Shown one piece after another: positions 49,883 to 60,300 of a stretch of 64,000 nucleotides of DNA. The stretch spans positions 17,399,843 through 17,463,842 of the forward strand of contig CM119267.1 of the NCBI GenBank assembly GCA_051294375.1, given 5' to 3'. How positions within the stretch are numbered: position 1 is the stretch's first letter; the number at the start of each line of letters is the position of its first letter. Position numbers and translations under genes: made by a program. The stretch comes from Paraspadella gotoi. Its lineage: Eukaryota > Chaetognatha. The notes beneath the pieces are model-generated. The model was not told the DNA's origin. It saw nothing but the letters and a program-made list of their open reading frames with translations, and made no database searches.

Positions 49883-51558
49883 AGAGAGAGCAGATATTAG
49901 CTGCTTCATTTGAATATCAAATCTGCCGAACTTTTAAAAATTCTCGGAACGCCATCTTCCCTCGGCTTTCGCTACTTCCTCCCCGGCCTCCCTCTTTCTC
50001 CCCCTCCTCCTTCTCCCTCTTTTACTCCTACTTCCCCCCTTCCTCTCCCTCTCTATCAACCTTTAAAAAAAGAATTTAAATTTTATTCTAAAGAGCGGAG
50101 AAAGGCGCAGGAGCGGCGAGGCTAAAAGAATAGACTCGTGACGTCGTCGATGCCTGTGAACGTTGTATCTCTTAACAGAATAAGGCTAACTGTATAGGGT
50201 TAGGGTTAGAGATTAGGGTTAGGGTTAGAGATGAGGTTACCAGAACAGAAACGAGGCGTTTTCGTTAAATAGTGCCCATATTTAACTGTCCTCACCAACT
50301 CACTAACTTTTCTTTCCCTCAAATCTATGTTGGAAGCTTTGAACTAAAAACCAATTTGTATTTCAAAACACTAAACACCGATGAAGAGCAGAACTACTGC
50401 TCGAAACATATCTGTTTTACTACAAATAAAAAATTCGTTGTGACAATAAAATATTTTCTCTACTAATATTGCAATTAAATGATATAGTTTTTTTCAGATT
50501 GAATGTTTTGAATGTTTTCAATACAATAGGCAATTGTTCGAAACATCAATAAAATGGCTACAATATTAACTTCTTTTCTCTTAATATATATCGGAAAAAA
50601 TTTATCATCCATTAAAATCGAACTTACTTCGCGCCTGACTGAAGAAGGGATGAACGAGCGGGTAAGGCGCCGGATACCAGATGTAGCCGTCCTTGCAGAT
50701 GCAAGGCGGCATCGGCGGAAGCGGCGGAAGCGGCGGAAGCGGCGGCATCGGCGACGCGGATGTCAGACCCGAGTGGGTCAGGTTGGGGAAAGATTTTGGG
50801 TGAGTGGCTGCTGGCGAGGAGGAGGAGGAGGAAGAGGGAGGAAATGGGTAAGGTTCGAGAGAGTAAGGGTAAGGGAAGGAAGAGGAGGAGGAGGATAAGT
50901 ACGAAGAGGATAAACGAGCGTTCGAGGTTGAAGGGGAGTTGAAGGAGGAAGAGGAGCCGGAGGAGCTGCTAGAGGTAGTGGAGCAAGAGAAGTGGGTCGA
51001 AGTTGAAAGACTTTGGCTACGAGCGACGTCGTCGTCGTCGTCTTCGTTGGATTTAGAGGAGGAGGAATCGCGGACGAAGATCTTCGGCGCCGGAGAATCC
51101 GAGTCTCTCGTCGTCGTCGACGCCTGCGACGAAGACTTGGACGTCGTCGGCGTCGTTGGCGCCACCGCGACGCCGAAAGCCGACATCAACGGCCATGGCG
51201 CCATCATCGACGCGGGAAAGAATCGAGGCGGCGTCGTTGAAGATGACGCGGGACCCAGAGGGAAACCCCAAGCGGAAGGGGCGCTCATGACGTCGACGCC
51301 GGCGAAAGACGTCGCCGCGCCGCCACCCACGCCGGATTCCAACGACGCCGGGGCGGATTCCGGCGACGGCGTCGACGGCGACGACGGAACCGAGAGAATT
51401 TCCGGCGGCACCGCTCTGAGCGGACGAGCCGTTCCCGAAGCGTCGATGTCTTCGTCGTCGTTGGCGTCGACGTCGTCGTCGTCTTCGTCGTCGCCGTCGT
51501 CGTCATGGGATCTTGGGCCGACGACCAACGCCAAAGGTTCCGTTTGTGTCGACGCCAT
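45163..51558 (-). CDS. POU class 2 homeobox transcription factor (Oct1/nubbin type), at least 12 exons
   Basis: A DNA-binding regulator with a POU-specific domain and a POU homeodomain that contact the octamer element. Exons: 51,558-50,628; 49,417-49,317; 49,223-49,148; 49,052-48,991; 48,913-about 48,769; 48,565-48,491; 48,371-48,225; 47,994-47,765; 46,972-46,899; 46,371-46,297; 45,657-45,565; 45,348-45,163. Phases agree except at two places: the unresolved fifth exon and a one-base excess in the seventh. Class 2 is indicated by [34 protein letters not shown], and a homeodomain ending [21 protein letters not shown] long Ser/Asp-rich N-terminus precedes a Q-rich linker, and the C-terminus is Gln/His-rich. 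Asp, not Gln-rich, low complexity at the N-terminus is unusual for the class. The start is the first Met of exon 1. Confidence 0.9.
45565..45657 (-). CDS. POU gene exon 11, recognition helix
   Basis: The acceptor is ctccgtcag|GTGGTT and the donor ATTGTA|GTAAGA. It reads [20 protein letters not shown], then [11 protein letters not shown]. The WFCNRRQK recognition helix is intact, including the Cys (homeodomain residue 50) typical of POU proteins. Confidence 0.92.
45878..46084. repeat. compound (ATTT)n-(ATTC)n microsatellite in a POU gene intron
   Basis: About 140 bp of ATTT units pass into about 65 bp of ATTC units. It lies between the recognition-helix exon and the helix 2 exon. Confidence 0.95.
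46297..46371 (-). CDS. POU gene exon 10, homeodomain helix 2
   Basis: The acceptor is cattttag|GCATTT and the donor GAAAGAG|GTAAGT. 25 codons, [20 protein letters not shown] then GMEKE, phase 0 on both sides. Confidence 0.9.
46899..46972 (-). CDS. POU gene exon 9, homeodomain N-terminal arm and helix 1
   Basis: The acceptor is aacttcctcag|GAGTCG and the donor GAAAAA|GTAAGT. It reads [20 protein letters not shown], then SLEK. Phase 1 to 0. The [10 protein letters not shown] arm is diagnostic of POU homeodomains. Confidence 0.9.
47061..47273 (+). repeat. left LTR of the TRIM element
   Basis: 213 bp. It differs from the right LTR by a few substitutions and lacks 20 bp that the right copy has. 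It opens with a short palindrome (ggtggactaaaatccacc). Confidence 0.8.
47462..47694 (+). repeat. right LTR of the TRIM element
   Basis: 233 bp. The extra 20 bp (taacatggtgttacagcctg) after 'cccgcctg' contain a palindrome, gtaacatggtgttac. Otherwise it is almost the same as the left LTR, so the insertion is fairly recent. Confidence 0.8.
47765..47994 (-). CDS. POU gene exon 8, POU-specific domain (3' part) and linker
   Basis: The acceptor is tcatccccag|ATTCGA and the donor TTTTGG|GTGAGG, phase 2 to 1. [20 protein letters not shown], then WLDDAD, completes the POU-specific domain. A Pro/Gly-rich linker ending [14 protein letters not shown] leads to the homeodomain. Confidence 0.9.
48225..48371 (-). 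CDS. POU gene exon 7, POU-specific domain (5' part), one-base frameshift
   Basis: The acceptor is tggttccag|GAGGAA and the donor ATCTCAAG|GTGGGG. It reads [20 protein letters not shown], then IKLGFTQG. One extra base at about 48,287-48,290 (CAAGGGAGAC where CAAGGxGAC is expected) throws the frame off. With that base skipped the family sequence resumes as [20 protein letters not shown]. Exon length is 147, one more than phase requires. Since both sides are perfectly conserved, this is almost certainly an assembly error rather than a null allele. Confidence 0.88.
48491..48565 (-). CDS. POU gene exon 6
   Basis: The acceptor is ggttttccag|CAACTC and the donor TGTCAG|GTAAAG. 25 codons, [20 protein letters not shown] then RCFCQ, phase 0 on both sides, running into the POU-specific exon. 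Confidence 0.65.
48769..48913 (-). CDS. POU gene exon 5, Q-rich linker; 3' boundary unresolved
   Basis: The acceptor is ccattcag|TTTACA. It encodes [18 protein letters not shown], then [16 protein letters not shown] and an Arg-rich stretch. The frame meets stops near 48,765. The best donor there (GGCG|GTAGTG) is phase 2, whereas the next exon needs phase 0. A one-base assembly error or an unrecognised donor would solve this. Q-rich linkers before the POU domain are typical of class 2 proteins. Confidence 0.5.
48991..49052 (-). CDS. POU gene exon 4
   Basis: The acceptor is ctctttag|GTTCTT and the donor AACGTG|GTAAGT. It encodes [20 protein letters not shown] and joins in phase 1 to the exon before. 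Confidence 0.65.
49148..49223 (-). CDS. POU gene exon 3
   Basis: The acceptor is tcctag|CTTAAA and the donor CGCCAG|GTGCAG. It encodes [20 protein letters not shown], then TRESP. Phase 0 to 1. The gtgcag donor is unusual, so confidence is moderate. Confidence 0.5.
49317..49417 (-). CDS. POU gene exon 2
   Basis: The acceptor is ttttttag|GATGG and the donor AATCAG|GTTTTA. It encodes [20 protein letters not shown], then [13 protein letters not shown]. Phase 1 to 0. Charged and probably disordered. Confidence 0.65.
49787..49880. repeat. (GA)n microsatellite in the first POU intron
   Basis: About 90 bp of pure GA, then GAGAAAAGAG. It separates exon 1 from exon 2 along with an AT-rich stretch. 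Confidence 0.97.
50195..50236. repeat. short interstitial telomeric TTAGGG tract
   Basis: tagggttagggttagaga is followed by ttagggttagggttagagat. These are about five canonical metazoan telomere units with two GA interruptions, in the first POU intron. Confidence 0.85.
50340..50460 (+). mobile_element. hairpin element with hammerhead-like core in a POU gene intron
   Basis: CCGATGA (50,378-50,384), A, GAGCAG (50,386-50,391), loop aacta, CTGCTC (50,397-50,402), GAAA (50,403-50,406), then CATATCTG. Stem II is six perfect pairs. The first box differs from the hammerhead consensus by one base (CCGATGA for CTGATGA). Imperfect inverted arms (tttgtatttcaaaaca against tgttttactacaaa) flank the core, as at 28,150 and 36,745. 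Confidence 0.5.
50628..51558 (-). CDS. POU gene exon 1, Ser/Asp-rich N-terminus
   Basis: 310 codons from [14 protein letters not shown] to the donor CGCGAA|GTAAGT, phase 1. It contains Asp runs, Ser/Thr/Pro-rich segments and a Pro-Leu repeat ([14 protein letters not shown]). It ends [19 protein letters not shown], which reads like a conserved short motif. On the opposite strand a long ORF (50,939-51,691) is a shadow caused by CGT/CGA codon bias. Confidence 0.75.
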
Positions 51559-51889
51559 TTTATTTGTTTTTTTTTTGGCAAATTATGATCATATAAATAG
51601 ACTTAAATATATAGATTTAAATTTAACGAATTTGTATTGTTTATGTCAGCGTCGATTTAAATGCGTTTTTTTTTCTAACAAACAGATATGAAGTTTTAGT
51701 TTACTAATGTTTATTCATCAGTGTTTTTTTTTCTTTCACTGCGTGTTTAGCGTTTCCGCCGATCGACGCGTCGTCATCTGAATTTCGGATTCAGGAAATG
51801 AAACTCGTCAAAAGAAATCGACGTCAATGAACAAAAAAAATAATAGGCGAGGCTGAGGAGACGAAAGGAAGAGGCGAAAAGTTTTAACC

Positions 51890-51927
<38 letters not shown>

Positions 51928-52008
51928 AGGTCGTTCGTTCGTTCGTTACCGGAAGTGAAAGAACGGCGCCTCGGACGCGCCCGTTACGGACGGGAAAAGT
52001 CGAGAGAC

Positions 52009-52013
<5 letters not shown>
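51559..52013. promoter_or_regulatory. upstream region of the POU gene (probable promoter)
   Basis: About 450 bp between the POU start codon and a (GA)n run. It includes a (CGT)n tract at about 51,893-51,928, a gttc tetramer run and GC-rich sequence around 51,960. No TATA box was found in the expected place. Promoter assignment is by position. Confidence 0.35.

Positions 52014-52097
<84 letters not shown>
52014..52097. repeat. (GA)n microsatellite
   Basis: About 84 bp of GA. It is followed by a 400-bp purine-rich stretch (52,140-52,560) of GGA/GAA units that gives a spurious charged ORF. Confidence 0.96.
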
Positions 52098-52099
<2 letters not shown>

Positions 52100-52834
52100 C
52101 GCTCAAAGCGCGGAACGCGAGAAACGCGAATTTATAAGAGGCGATTGGGAGGAAGAGGAAAGAGGAGGAAGAGGAGGAAGAGGAGGAGAAGGAGGAGGAA
52201 GTGGAGGATGAGGAGTGGGAGGAGGACAACGACCAAGACGACGACGAGGAAGAGGAGAGAGAAGGAAGAAGAACAATGGAAGAAAAAAAATGGAATGTAG
52301 TTCAGAAAGGGAGAATGGGACGGAAGAAGGAAGTTATGAAATTCGAAAGAGAATGGGAAGTTGAAAAGAGAGAAGATAAGAAGAAAAAAAGTAGAAAGAG
52401 GAAAGGAATAGAAAAGAAAAGAGAGAAAATTAAAAAGAAAAAAGGTGAGAATAAAAGAAAAGCGAGATAGAAAATACCAAATGTATATTGTAAAAAGGAA
52501 ATAAAAGTAAGAAAAAGAGGAGAGAAAAGACGAGGAGACGAGACAAAAGGAAGGAAGGACTGAGAGGACGAAGATAAGTAGATAACAACGACGACAAAGA
52601 CCGCGACGACGACAAAGACGACGACCACGGCGACGACTACGGGATGAATGCATAATGAGAGAGAAAAGAAGTTGGGACGAATTGCGTTTTATTCTTTTTT
52701 TCGTAATTTTTCTTTCCCGCCCCCCTTCTCTCTCTCTCTCTCTCTCTCTGGTTTTAATTACAAGCTCATTTTATTGCTCCTCTGAATTCCTTTATTCACT
52801 TTTTCCCCGCACTCTCTTCATCACTTCCCTCTCT

Positions 52835-52888
<54 letters not shown>

Positions 52889-53192
52889 TCTCTCTCTCTC
52901 TCTTCTCTATATCTCTCTCTCTCTCTCTCTTTCTTTTCTCCCTCTCTTCTCTCTTCTCATCTCTCTACTCTCTCATCTCTCATCTCTCTCTCTCTTCTCT
53001 TCCTCTCTCTCTCATCTCTTTCGTATTACTTTCTCTTTTCCTTTTTTCCTGAAAATTCAACTTTTTAGTGATTACTTTATTCCTTTTTTTTTCTGTCTCG
53101 ACGGATCATAAATTAAGCAACTAATTTCTCTGCAATAAGAGTTTTCTCTCTCTCTACTCTCTCTCTCTCTCTCTCTCCTCTCTCTGCTTCTC

Positions 53193-53246
<54 letters not shown>

Positions 53247-53727
53247 CCCCTTTATATAGCGAGTTTCATTATATCCTCGTTTCCAATTTCTTCTCCGTCG
53301 CGGGATACTCGACCTCTCTTTCCTCCTTTCCTTTTCTTTTCTCTCCTACCCATCCTTACATGGTACTCCTTCCTCCTCCTTTCTTTTTTCCTCTTCTTTC
53401 TTTTCTCTTCCGACCGAGTTAGCGCAGTCGCGACAAAAACAAAAGAAATGTGTAAAACTGATGCAAAAGGCGAAAGGAGGGTGGTGGGCGCGTGGTGAAA
53501 AGGGGTAGGGGTGGGGGGCAGAATAGAATTAAGAGAGAGGGATAGAGAGAGAGATTCGGGAGGGAGAAAATGCTACGGTGAAGGAAGATGAAAACGGGGA
53601 CCGTTTAAAATTGTTAAGTTTTAAAATTGTTAAGTCACTTATGGTCTATTGTAGTTGTACTGTCAGACATTCTTGCTTCTGATCCTGTACTTAATATTTT
53701 TTTTCTCTTTTTTTGCTTTCCTTCCTT

Positions 53728-53784
<57 letters not shown>

Positions 53785-53995
53785 CTGCTTATTCGCAATA
53801 TATTCTTTTGATTCCACCAAAATACTTTTCTCCGCCCTTTTTTTTCCAATTCTTTCACTGAATTCGGCGACCGGAAAAAATTTCATTCAAAAACCCATAA
53901 TTCAAGAAGAAGGAAAGAAAAAATAGGAAAACAAAAAAGAAAGAAAGAAAGAAAGCAAGAGAGAAAGCAGAAAGGAAGAAAGAAAGAGAGAAATC

Positions 53996-54075
<80 letters not shown>

Positions 54076-54700
54076 AAAAAAGAAAGAAAGAAAGAAAGAA
54101 AGAAAAAAAAAGTATGTTATAGAATGTGTTGTCAAACGAATAACAAATAAAAAATGCCCAAAAAGGTTGTAAGGGTAGAATTAAGTTCGAACACAAAAAT
54201 AGATTTACTACTAATTTATTTAAGGTCAGTCAAAGCTTTTAATACAAATTTAAAATTCACATGCTCACTTTTTTTATATAAGATTTAAATTAAAAAAAAT
54301 TACATAATTAGTTCATTTTCTATTTTCTCGCTTATTTTCTTTCAGGCCAAATTTTTCTCTTCATTTCGACCTTTTTTTCAAGCCTCCTAATTTTTTTTTT
54401 ATTTACTTTTATCCCCTTCTTTCCTTCCGTCCTAATTCCCTTCTGCTCGTTTTCTTTTTTCCTTTTTCCTTTTTTTGCTTCCTCCATCCTCCGTTTTCTC
54501 TTCTTTCCTCCCTCTCCCTCTCCCCATTTTCCTCCCTCTCTTTGTTCTCTCCAGTTTTTTCATATTACCAAATCCCCTTCGACCGGACCCCCTCTTCCTC
54601 CTCTTCCTCCTCCTCCCTCCCTTGCTTCTCCACCGGCTCCTCCTCTTCCTCCCTCCCTTCCCCCCGACTCCGGAATCCGCTGCCCTTTTGTTGGCGCAAG
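52098..54700. other. microsatellite-rich stretch without recognised gene
   Basis: Purine-rich sequence to about 52,560 is followed by (CT)n blocks at about 52,725-52,750, 52,830-53,030, 53,145-53,241 and 53,731-53,782, and an (AAAG)n block at about 53,935-54,110. From about 52.7 kb CT, rather than GA, lies on the plus strand. No exon is supported. Confidence 0.55.
53935..54110. repeat. (AAAG)n microsatellite
   Basis: About 175 bp of AAAG units, imperfect at the left end and nearly pure from about 53,998. Confidence 0.95.
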
Positions 54701-54846
54701 GTTAAATAGCGCCTTAATTGAAAGTTATGCCAGTGTGAAGGCGGCTCCGACGCCGCTGCCGCTGCCGTCGCCGAGGGCGGCCGCTGCCGACTCCGCCTCC
54801 GACGAAGCCGTCGGCGCCGCCGTTGCTCTGGGACCTTGAGGGGAGC
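54701..54846. other. GC-rich island cut by a gap; possible exon
   Basis: The block is GC-rich and abuts the gap at 54,847. Minus strand reads SQSNGGADGFVGGGVGSGRP and an Arg-rich end before a stop. The plus strand reads AAPTPLPLPSPRAAAADSAS after 'gccagtgtgaag'. Either could be an exon. Strand and family cannot be decided. Confidence 0.2.
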
Positions 54847-56923
54847 NNNNNNNNNNNNNNNNNNNNNNNNNNNNNNNNNNNNNNNNNNNNNNNNNNNNNN
54901 NNNNNNNNNNNNNNNNNNNNNNNNNNNNNNNNNNNNNNNNNNNNNNNNNNNNNNNNNNNNNNNNNNNNNNNNNNNNNNNNNNNNNNNNNNNNNNNNNNNN
55001 NNNNNNNNNNNNNNNNNNNNNNNNNNNNNNNNNNNNNNNNNNNNNNNNNNNNNNNNNNNNNNNNNNNNNNNNNNNNNGAAAGAAAGAAAGAAAGAAAGAA
55101 AGAAAAAAAGAAAGACATAGAAAGATAGAAAGAAAGAAAGAAATAGAGAGAGAGAGCGGAATTATGGACTGGATTTTTTTCCATCGCCAATCTTTTACAT
55201 CAGGCTTCCCGAATCCCGAATAAGTTGAAAACTTTTTTGAAATCGCATTAATATCTTTTAGAATTTCTCAGATCACAACCAGGGTTAAAGTTCATACATT
55301 TCATCGCTTCGACAATTATATTTGAATTATGATACTTTAGTGATAAAATAGAGACTTTTTTATTTTTGAAAGCTCCATCACAGTATTTGACAAATTATTT
55401 ATATTTTTTGCAAGTTTTAACTTTTAACCAAGTNNNNNNNNNNNNNNNNNNNNNNNNNNNNNNNNNNNNNNNNNNNNNNNNNNNNNNNNNNNNNNNNNNN
55501 NNNNNNNNNNNNNNNNNNNNNNNNNNNNNNNNNNNNNNNNNNNNNNNNNNNNNNNNNNNNNNNNNNNNNNNNNNNNNNNNNNNNNNNNNNNNNNNNNNNN
55601 NNNNNNNNNNNNNNNNNNNNNNNNNNNNNNNNNNNNNNNNNNNNNNNNNNNNNNNNNNNNNNNNNNNNNNNNNNNNNNNNNNNNNNNNNNNNNNNNNNNN
55701 NNNNNNNNNNNNNNNNNNNNNNNNNNNNNNNNNNNNNNNNNNNNNNNNNNNNNNNNNNNNNNNNNNNNNNNNNNNNNNNNNNNNNNNNNNNNNNNNNNNN
55801 NNNNNNNNNNNNNNNNNNNNNNNNNNNNNNNNNNNNNNNNNNNNNNNNNNNNNNNNNNNNNNNNNNNNNNNNNNNNNNNNNNNNNNNNNNNNNNNNNNNN
55901 NNNNNNNNNNNNNNNNNNNNNNNNNNNNNNNNNNNNNNNNNNNNNNNCTTGCGTCAAGATTAAAGCTTCGAAAAAGATTTTTCACTCAAATCGCGATTCT
56001 GTCAAATTCGATCTTTGAAACGAAACCATTTTTTTTGCTACGAACCTTCTTACCGTTTTTTCCTCGGCTTCCTTCTTCTTTCTTCTTCTTTTCCTCTTCT
56101 TCCTCCTCTTTTCTACTTGAATCCCTTNNNNNNNNNNNNNNNNNNNNNNNNNNNNNNNNNNNNNNNNNNNNNNNNNNNNNNNNNNNNNNNNNNNNNNNNN
56201 NNNNNNNNNNNNNNNNNNNNNNNNNNNNNNNNNNNNNNNNNNNNNNNNNNNNNNNNNNNNNNNNNNNNNNNNNNNNNNNNNNNNNNNNNNNNNNNNNNNN
56301 NNNNNNNNNNNNNNNNNNNNNNNNNNNNNNNNNNNNNNNNNNNNNNNNNNNNNNNNNNNNNNNNNNNNNNNNNNNNNNNNNNNNNNNNNNNNNNNNCATG
56401 TTCTTAAGTTGCGACCTGACTTTCTTTTTTTTTATTATTCCATTTTTACCTAAGACATTTTATTTCCTTCAAAAATTATTTTGCAATAATTTTTATTAAT
56501 TAACCTTAACTTTCCATTTTCATTCTATAGTTATCATTTTTCATTTCCCATGTAAACCTTCCAGATTCCTTACCATCCCCACCAAAGTCTTAATCCTTCC
56601 TCCCTCCCTTACCCATAACCACGATCCGCTAAAACTTCTTTACTTTTCCACCTCAACCAAGACCTCACCCTCTCTACCTCACTTGACACTTACCCTCCTT
56701 CACTCTCGACTTACCCACGGCTTCCAACTTCCATCATATTCAATCGAATACATTTACATGGCGTCGGGGAGTAAAACCGTTAAGTGGAGGAAAGANNNNN
56801 NNNNNNNNNNNNNNNNNNNNNNNNNNNNNNNNNNNNNNNNNNNNNNNNNNNNNNNNNNNNNNNNNNNNNNNNNNNNNNNNNNNNNNNNNNNNNNNNNNNN
56901 NNNNNNNNNNNNNNNNNNNNNNN

Positions 56924-56954
<31 letters not shown>

Positions 56955-58325
56955 CAAAAGTAAATAAAGAAATAAAGAAATAAGATAAGGAAAAAAAGAA
57001 GAGAGGAAAGGGAAAAAAATTAAAAAGTTTTGTCNNNNNNNNNNNNNNNNNNNNNNNNNNNNNNNNNNNNNNNNNNNNNNNNNNNNNNNNNNNNNNNNNN
57101 NNNNNNNNNNNNNNNNNNNNNNNNNNNNNNNNNNNNNNNNNNNNNNNNNNNNNNNNNNNNNNNNNNNNNNNNNNNNNNNNNNNNNNNNNNNNNNNNNNNN
57201 NNNNNNNNNNNNNNNNNNNNNNNNNNNNNNNNNNNNNNNNNNNNNNNNNNNNNNNNNNNNNNNNNNNNNNNNNNNNNNNNNNNNNNNNNNNNNNNNNNNN
57301 NNNNNNNNNNNNNNNNNNNNNNNNNNNNNNNNNNNNNNNNNNNNNNNNNNNNNNNNNNNNNNNNNNNNNNNNNNNNNNNNNNNNNNNNNNNNNNNNNNNN
57401 NNNNNNNNNNNNNNNNNNNNNNNNNNNNNNNNNNNNNNNNNNNNNNNNNNNNNNNNNNNNNNNNNNNNNNNNNNNNNNNNNNNNNNNNNNNNNNNNNNNN
57501 NNNNNNNNNNNNNNNNNNNNNNNNNNNNNNNNNNNNNNNNNNNNNNNNNNNNNNNNNNNNNNNNNNNNNNNNNNNNNNNNNNNNNNNNNNNNNNNNNNNN
57601 NNNNNNNNNNNNNNNNNNNNNNNNNNNNNNNNNNNNNNNNNNNNNNNNNNNNNNNNNNNNNNNNNNNNNNNCCGACGACGGAAACGAATGGAACAAGTGT
57701 CAGAGTCGAACGAGTTCGAGTCATCGGCGTCATCAATCATCCTCGGCGGCGACGGCGACGGAGAACCGGCGCCGACGTCGGGGCGACAACGACGCCGGCC
57801 GCGGACAATAAAGGAAAAAAAATGTGGAAACAAATGCGATCTACGCCGCCATGGATTTTCTTTTTTTTTTCATTGAGTGAAAAAAGAAAGACTAAAATTA
57901 ATTACAGTTTAAAACTAAACTCTTGAGGAAAGTCTGCACGAATGGTTTTGCCTTTATGCTAACGTCAGAACCTATTANNNNNNNNNNNNNNNNNNNNNNN
58001 NNNNNNNNNNNNNNNNNNNNNNNNNNNNNNNNNNNNNNNNNNNNNNNNNNNNNNNNNNNNNNNNNNNNNNNNNNNNNNNNNNNNNNNNNNNNNNNNNNNN
58101 NNNNNNNNNNNNNNNNNNNNNNNNNNNNNNNNNNNNNNNNNNNNNNNNNNNNNNNNNNNNNNNNNNNNNNNNNNNNNNNNNNNNNNNNNNNNNNNNNNNN
58201 NNNNNNNNNNNNNNNNNNNNNNNNNNNNNNNNNNNNNNNNNNNNNNNNNNNNNNNNNNNNNNNNNNNNNNNNNNNNNNNNNNNNNNNNNNNNNNNNNNNN
58301 NNNNNNNNNNNNNNNNNNNNNNNNN
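54847..58325. other. gap-dominated segment
   Basis: N runs at 54,847-55,077, 55,434-55,947, 56,128-56,396, 56,796-56,923, 57,035-57,671 and 57,978-58,325 leave only islands of 100-400 bp. The edges are often (GAAA)n or (GA)n. A GC-rich island at 57,672-57,860 has an open minus-strand frame ending MIDDADDSNSFDSDTCSIRF that may be an exon cut by the gap. Translations running through N are meaningless. Confidence 0.8.
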
Positions 58326-58352
<27 letters not shown>

Positions 58353-58356
<4 letters not shown>

Positions 58357-60300
58357 TAAGGGAAATTAGAGTCAATGGAAGAAAATTAGAGGGTCAAGGA
58401 AAAGGGGCAATAGATTCGTCGGGTAATGTGACTCTGGGGACATCTTTGGAACAGATGGTCGCGGGGAAAAAAAAAGAAAGACGGGAATTTCTTTTTCTGG
58501 AAAAGAAAATTTTGGCGGATTTTGTACATTAGTACGATAAAGAGAATTAGAACAACAGATTAAAAAAACATTTGTTTATGTTCTGTAGAGAAGAGATCCA
58601 TTCTCTTTTTGAAGAGTTTTATTCGTAATCTTTCAAGAAAACTGTAGCATTAAGATTACTAAAATTAGACTTTTCTATCAACAAGATTGATACCAAACAC
58701 GAAAAAGATACTTGGAAAATACGTAATACCGATAAACACTATTTTCAAATCTCCCGTTTCACTGTCCCGCAATCTACTATCGAGCATCCGCGACTTTTTC
58801 CTTCCCGTTCGTGACCGGAACATTCCTCGCCTCTTCAGCTCTCATCCGAAGCCCTTCTTGTCCAACCGTCCTTCAACGACACGACTCAACCCCAGAGTTC
58901 CACTCGCGACGACTCCCAACCCGGCTGCACACCGCCCCAGAACCCGGCCCTCGACTCCCATTTGTTCTCACCCCCGCGTCCCCCCCGCCCCCACTCACAC
59001 CCCCCCTTTTCCCCCTCCACCCACTTCATTTGACAAAAAAGAGTAGGGAAAAGATTGACTATGCAATGTTTTCATTTGGAAAAGACTTGACTATGCATTT
59101 TTCATTGTGCCTCTAGTTGGTAATCAATGAAAATCTGGAACGGGGTGGGGGGGGAAGAAAAGAGAGGAGGAGGAGGAGGAGGTGAGAGGGAAAGACGGAA
59201 AATTAACTTTCTCACCTGCCGCGCCTCCGTCGGAGCGAAGAGAGAGGAGAGAGAGAGAGAGAGAGAGAAGAAGAGAGAGAGGAGAGGAGAGAGAGAGACC
59301 GAGACAGAGAGGAGCCTTGAGAGTTGATGGCGGCCGGAAAGAACTAAATGCAGACGACCTGGAATACATGAATTCGATGTGACGCCGGCATCGGCGTACC
59401 GCCATCTTCCCTTCGCGGAACTGACGTCATTTTTGAGACTTTGACCCCAAAATCGTTTTTTCTTAATTCAAAGTTCGAAGACAGTTTGGTGTTAGTTTTT
59501 GTTGGTGTTTGGTGTTTGGTGTGTTGTTTTGGTTTTGAGTTTTGTTTGGTTTTGTTGTTGGTTTGACTTTGTTTGTTTGCTTTGATTTTGGTGACTTTGA
59601 GTGCACTGACTTGTTTGGTTGGTTTGAGTTGTTTACTTTGCTTGTTTTTGTGACTTTTGAGTGACTTTTGTTGTTTTGGTTTGAGTGTTTTGATTGACTT
59701 TTGCACTGATTTGTTTGACTTGATTTACTTTAGTTGAGTTTTAGTTATAGGTTGGGTTTTGAGACTTTGTGTATTCGCGTCTTTGACCTTGACTTTTGAC
59801 TTTTGATTTGACTTTTGACTTTCAAGTTTCGAGTTTTTAGACGTGATGAAACTAAAACTAAAACTAAAACAGAAAGAGCTCGAAAACCGCTAATTGTAAC
59901 CCAAATCTAAGTTTTACATTCAAGACCTTCAAAAAGTTGTTTAATTCAAAAACTTATTCTCTGTTCTGTTATTTTTTTAAAAGTATTTGTAATTACTATC
60001 TCAATCACAATTATGTAAGTAGTCTATCTAAGTGGCTATATTAAGCCCCAACTCCTCCCGAACTGCCATTCCACCCGGCGAGACTCCTCTCAGACCAGTG
60101 CCACGACCGCGCCCCAAACGGCCATTTACACCCCCGACGTCACGTGCTTAAGTCTGAGTTAACAAACAAAGTATACAGCTGCGGACATCGTCGTGTCGTC
60201 GTCGTCGTCGATGACATCGTCGTCGAATCAGAAAACAAGGAACAAGTTTATTTTTTCTTTCTTTCGTTTACGATGATGAATTTTAGTTTGATTAACACAT
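58353..60300. other. stretch with low-complexity T/G tract, no gene recognised
   Basis: A Pro/Ser-rich C-rich block lies at 58,790-59,035, and GA/GGA tracts at about 59,160-59,310. A perfect CRE (TGACGTCA, 59,422-59,429) with a nearby CCGCCATCTTCC YY1-like site follows. A 370-bp T/G-rich, C-poor stretch lies at about 59,480-59,850. A GC-rich block with 'gacgtcacgtg' is near 60,135. These may be promoter pieces, but no first exon was recognised. Confidence 0.4.
59480..59850. repeat. T/G-rich low-complexity tract (ttgttttggttttga-type units)
   Basis: Irregular reiterations of ttttggttttg, gtttgact and gacttttga with almost no C on the plus strand. The 120-codon Lys/Thr/Gln ORF on the minus strand is a product of this composition. 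Confidence 0.7.

Noticed and set aside
50939-51691. 250-codon plus-strand ORF
   Set aside because: It lies antisense to POU exon 1. The minus strand is supported by splice phases and by leading into the POU domain, and the plus ORF has only Glu/Asp/Ser low complexity.
52201-52470. 89-codon Glu/Lys ORF
   Set aside because: It is a reading of a purine-rich low-complexity tract, without acceptor, donor or domain.
55366-57926. Long ORFs across N gaps
   Set aside because: They consist mostly of unknown bases and cannot be assessed.
59344-59706. 120-codon Lys/Thr/Gln ORF on the minus strand
   Set aside because: It is produced by the T/G-rich tract. It has no complexity beyond the repeat units.
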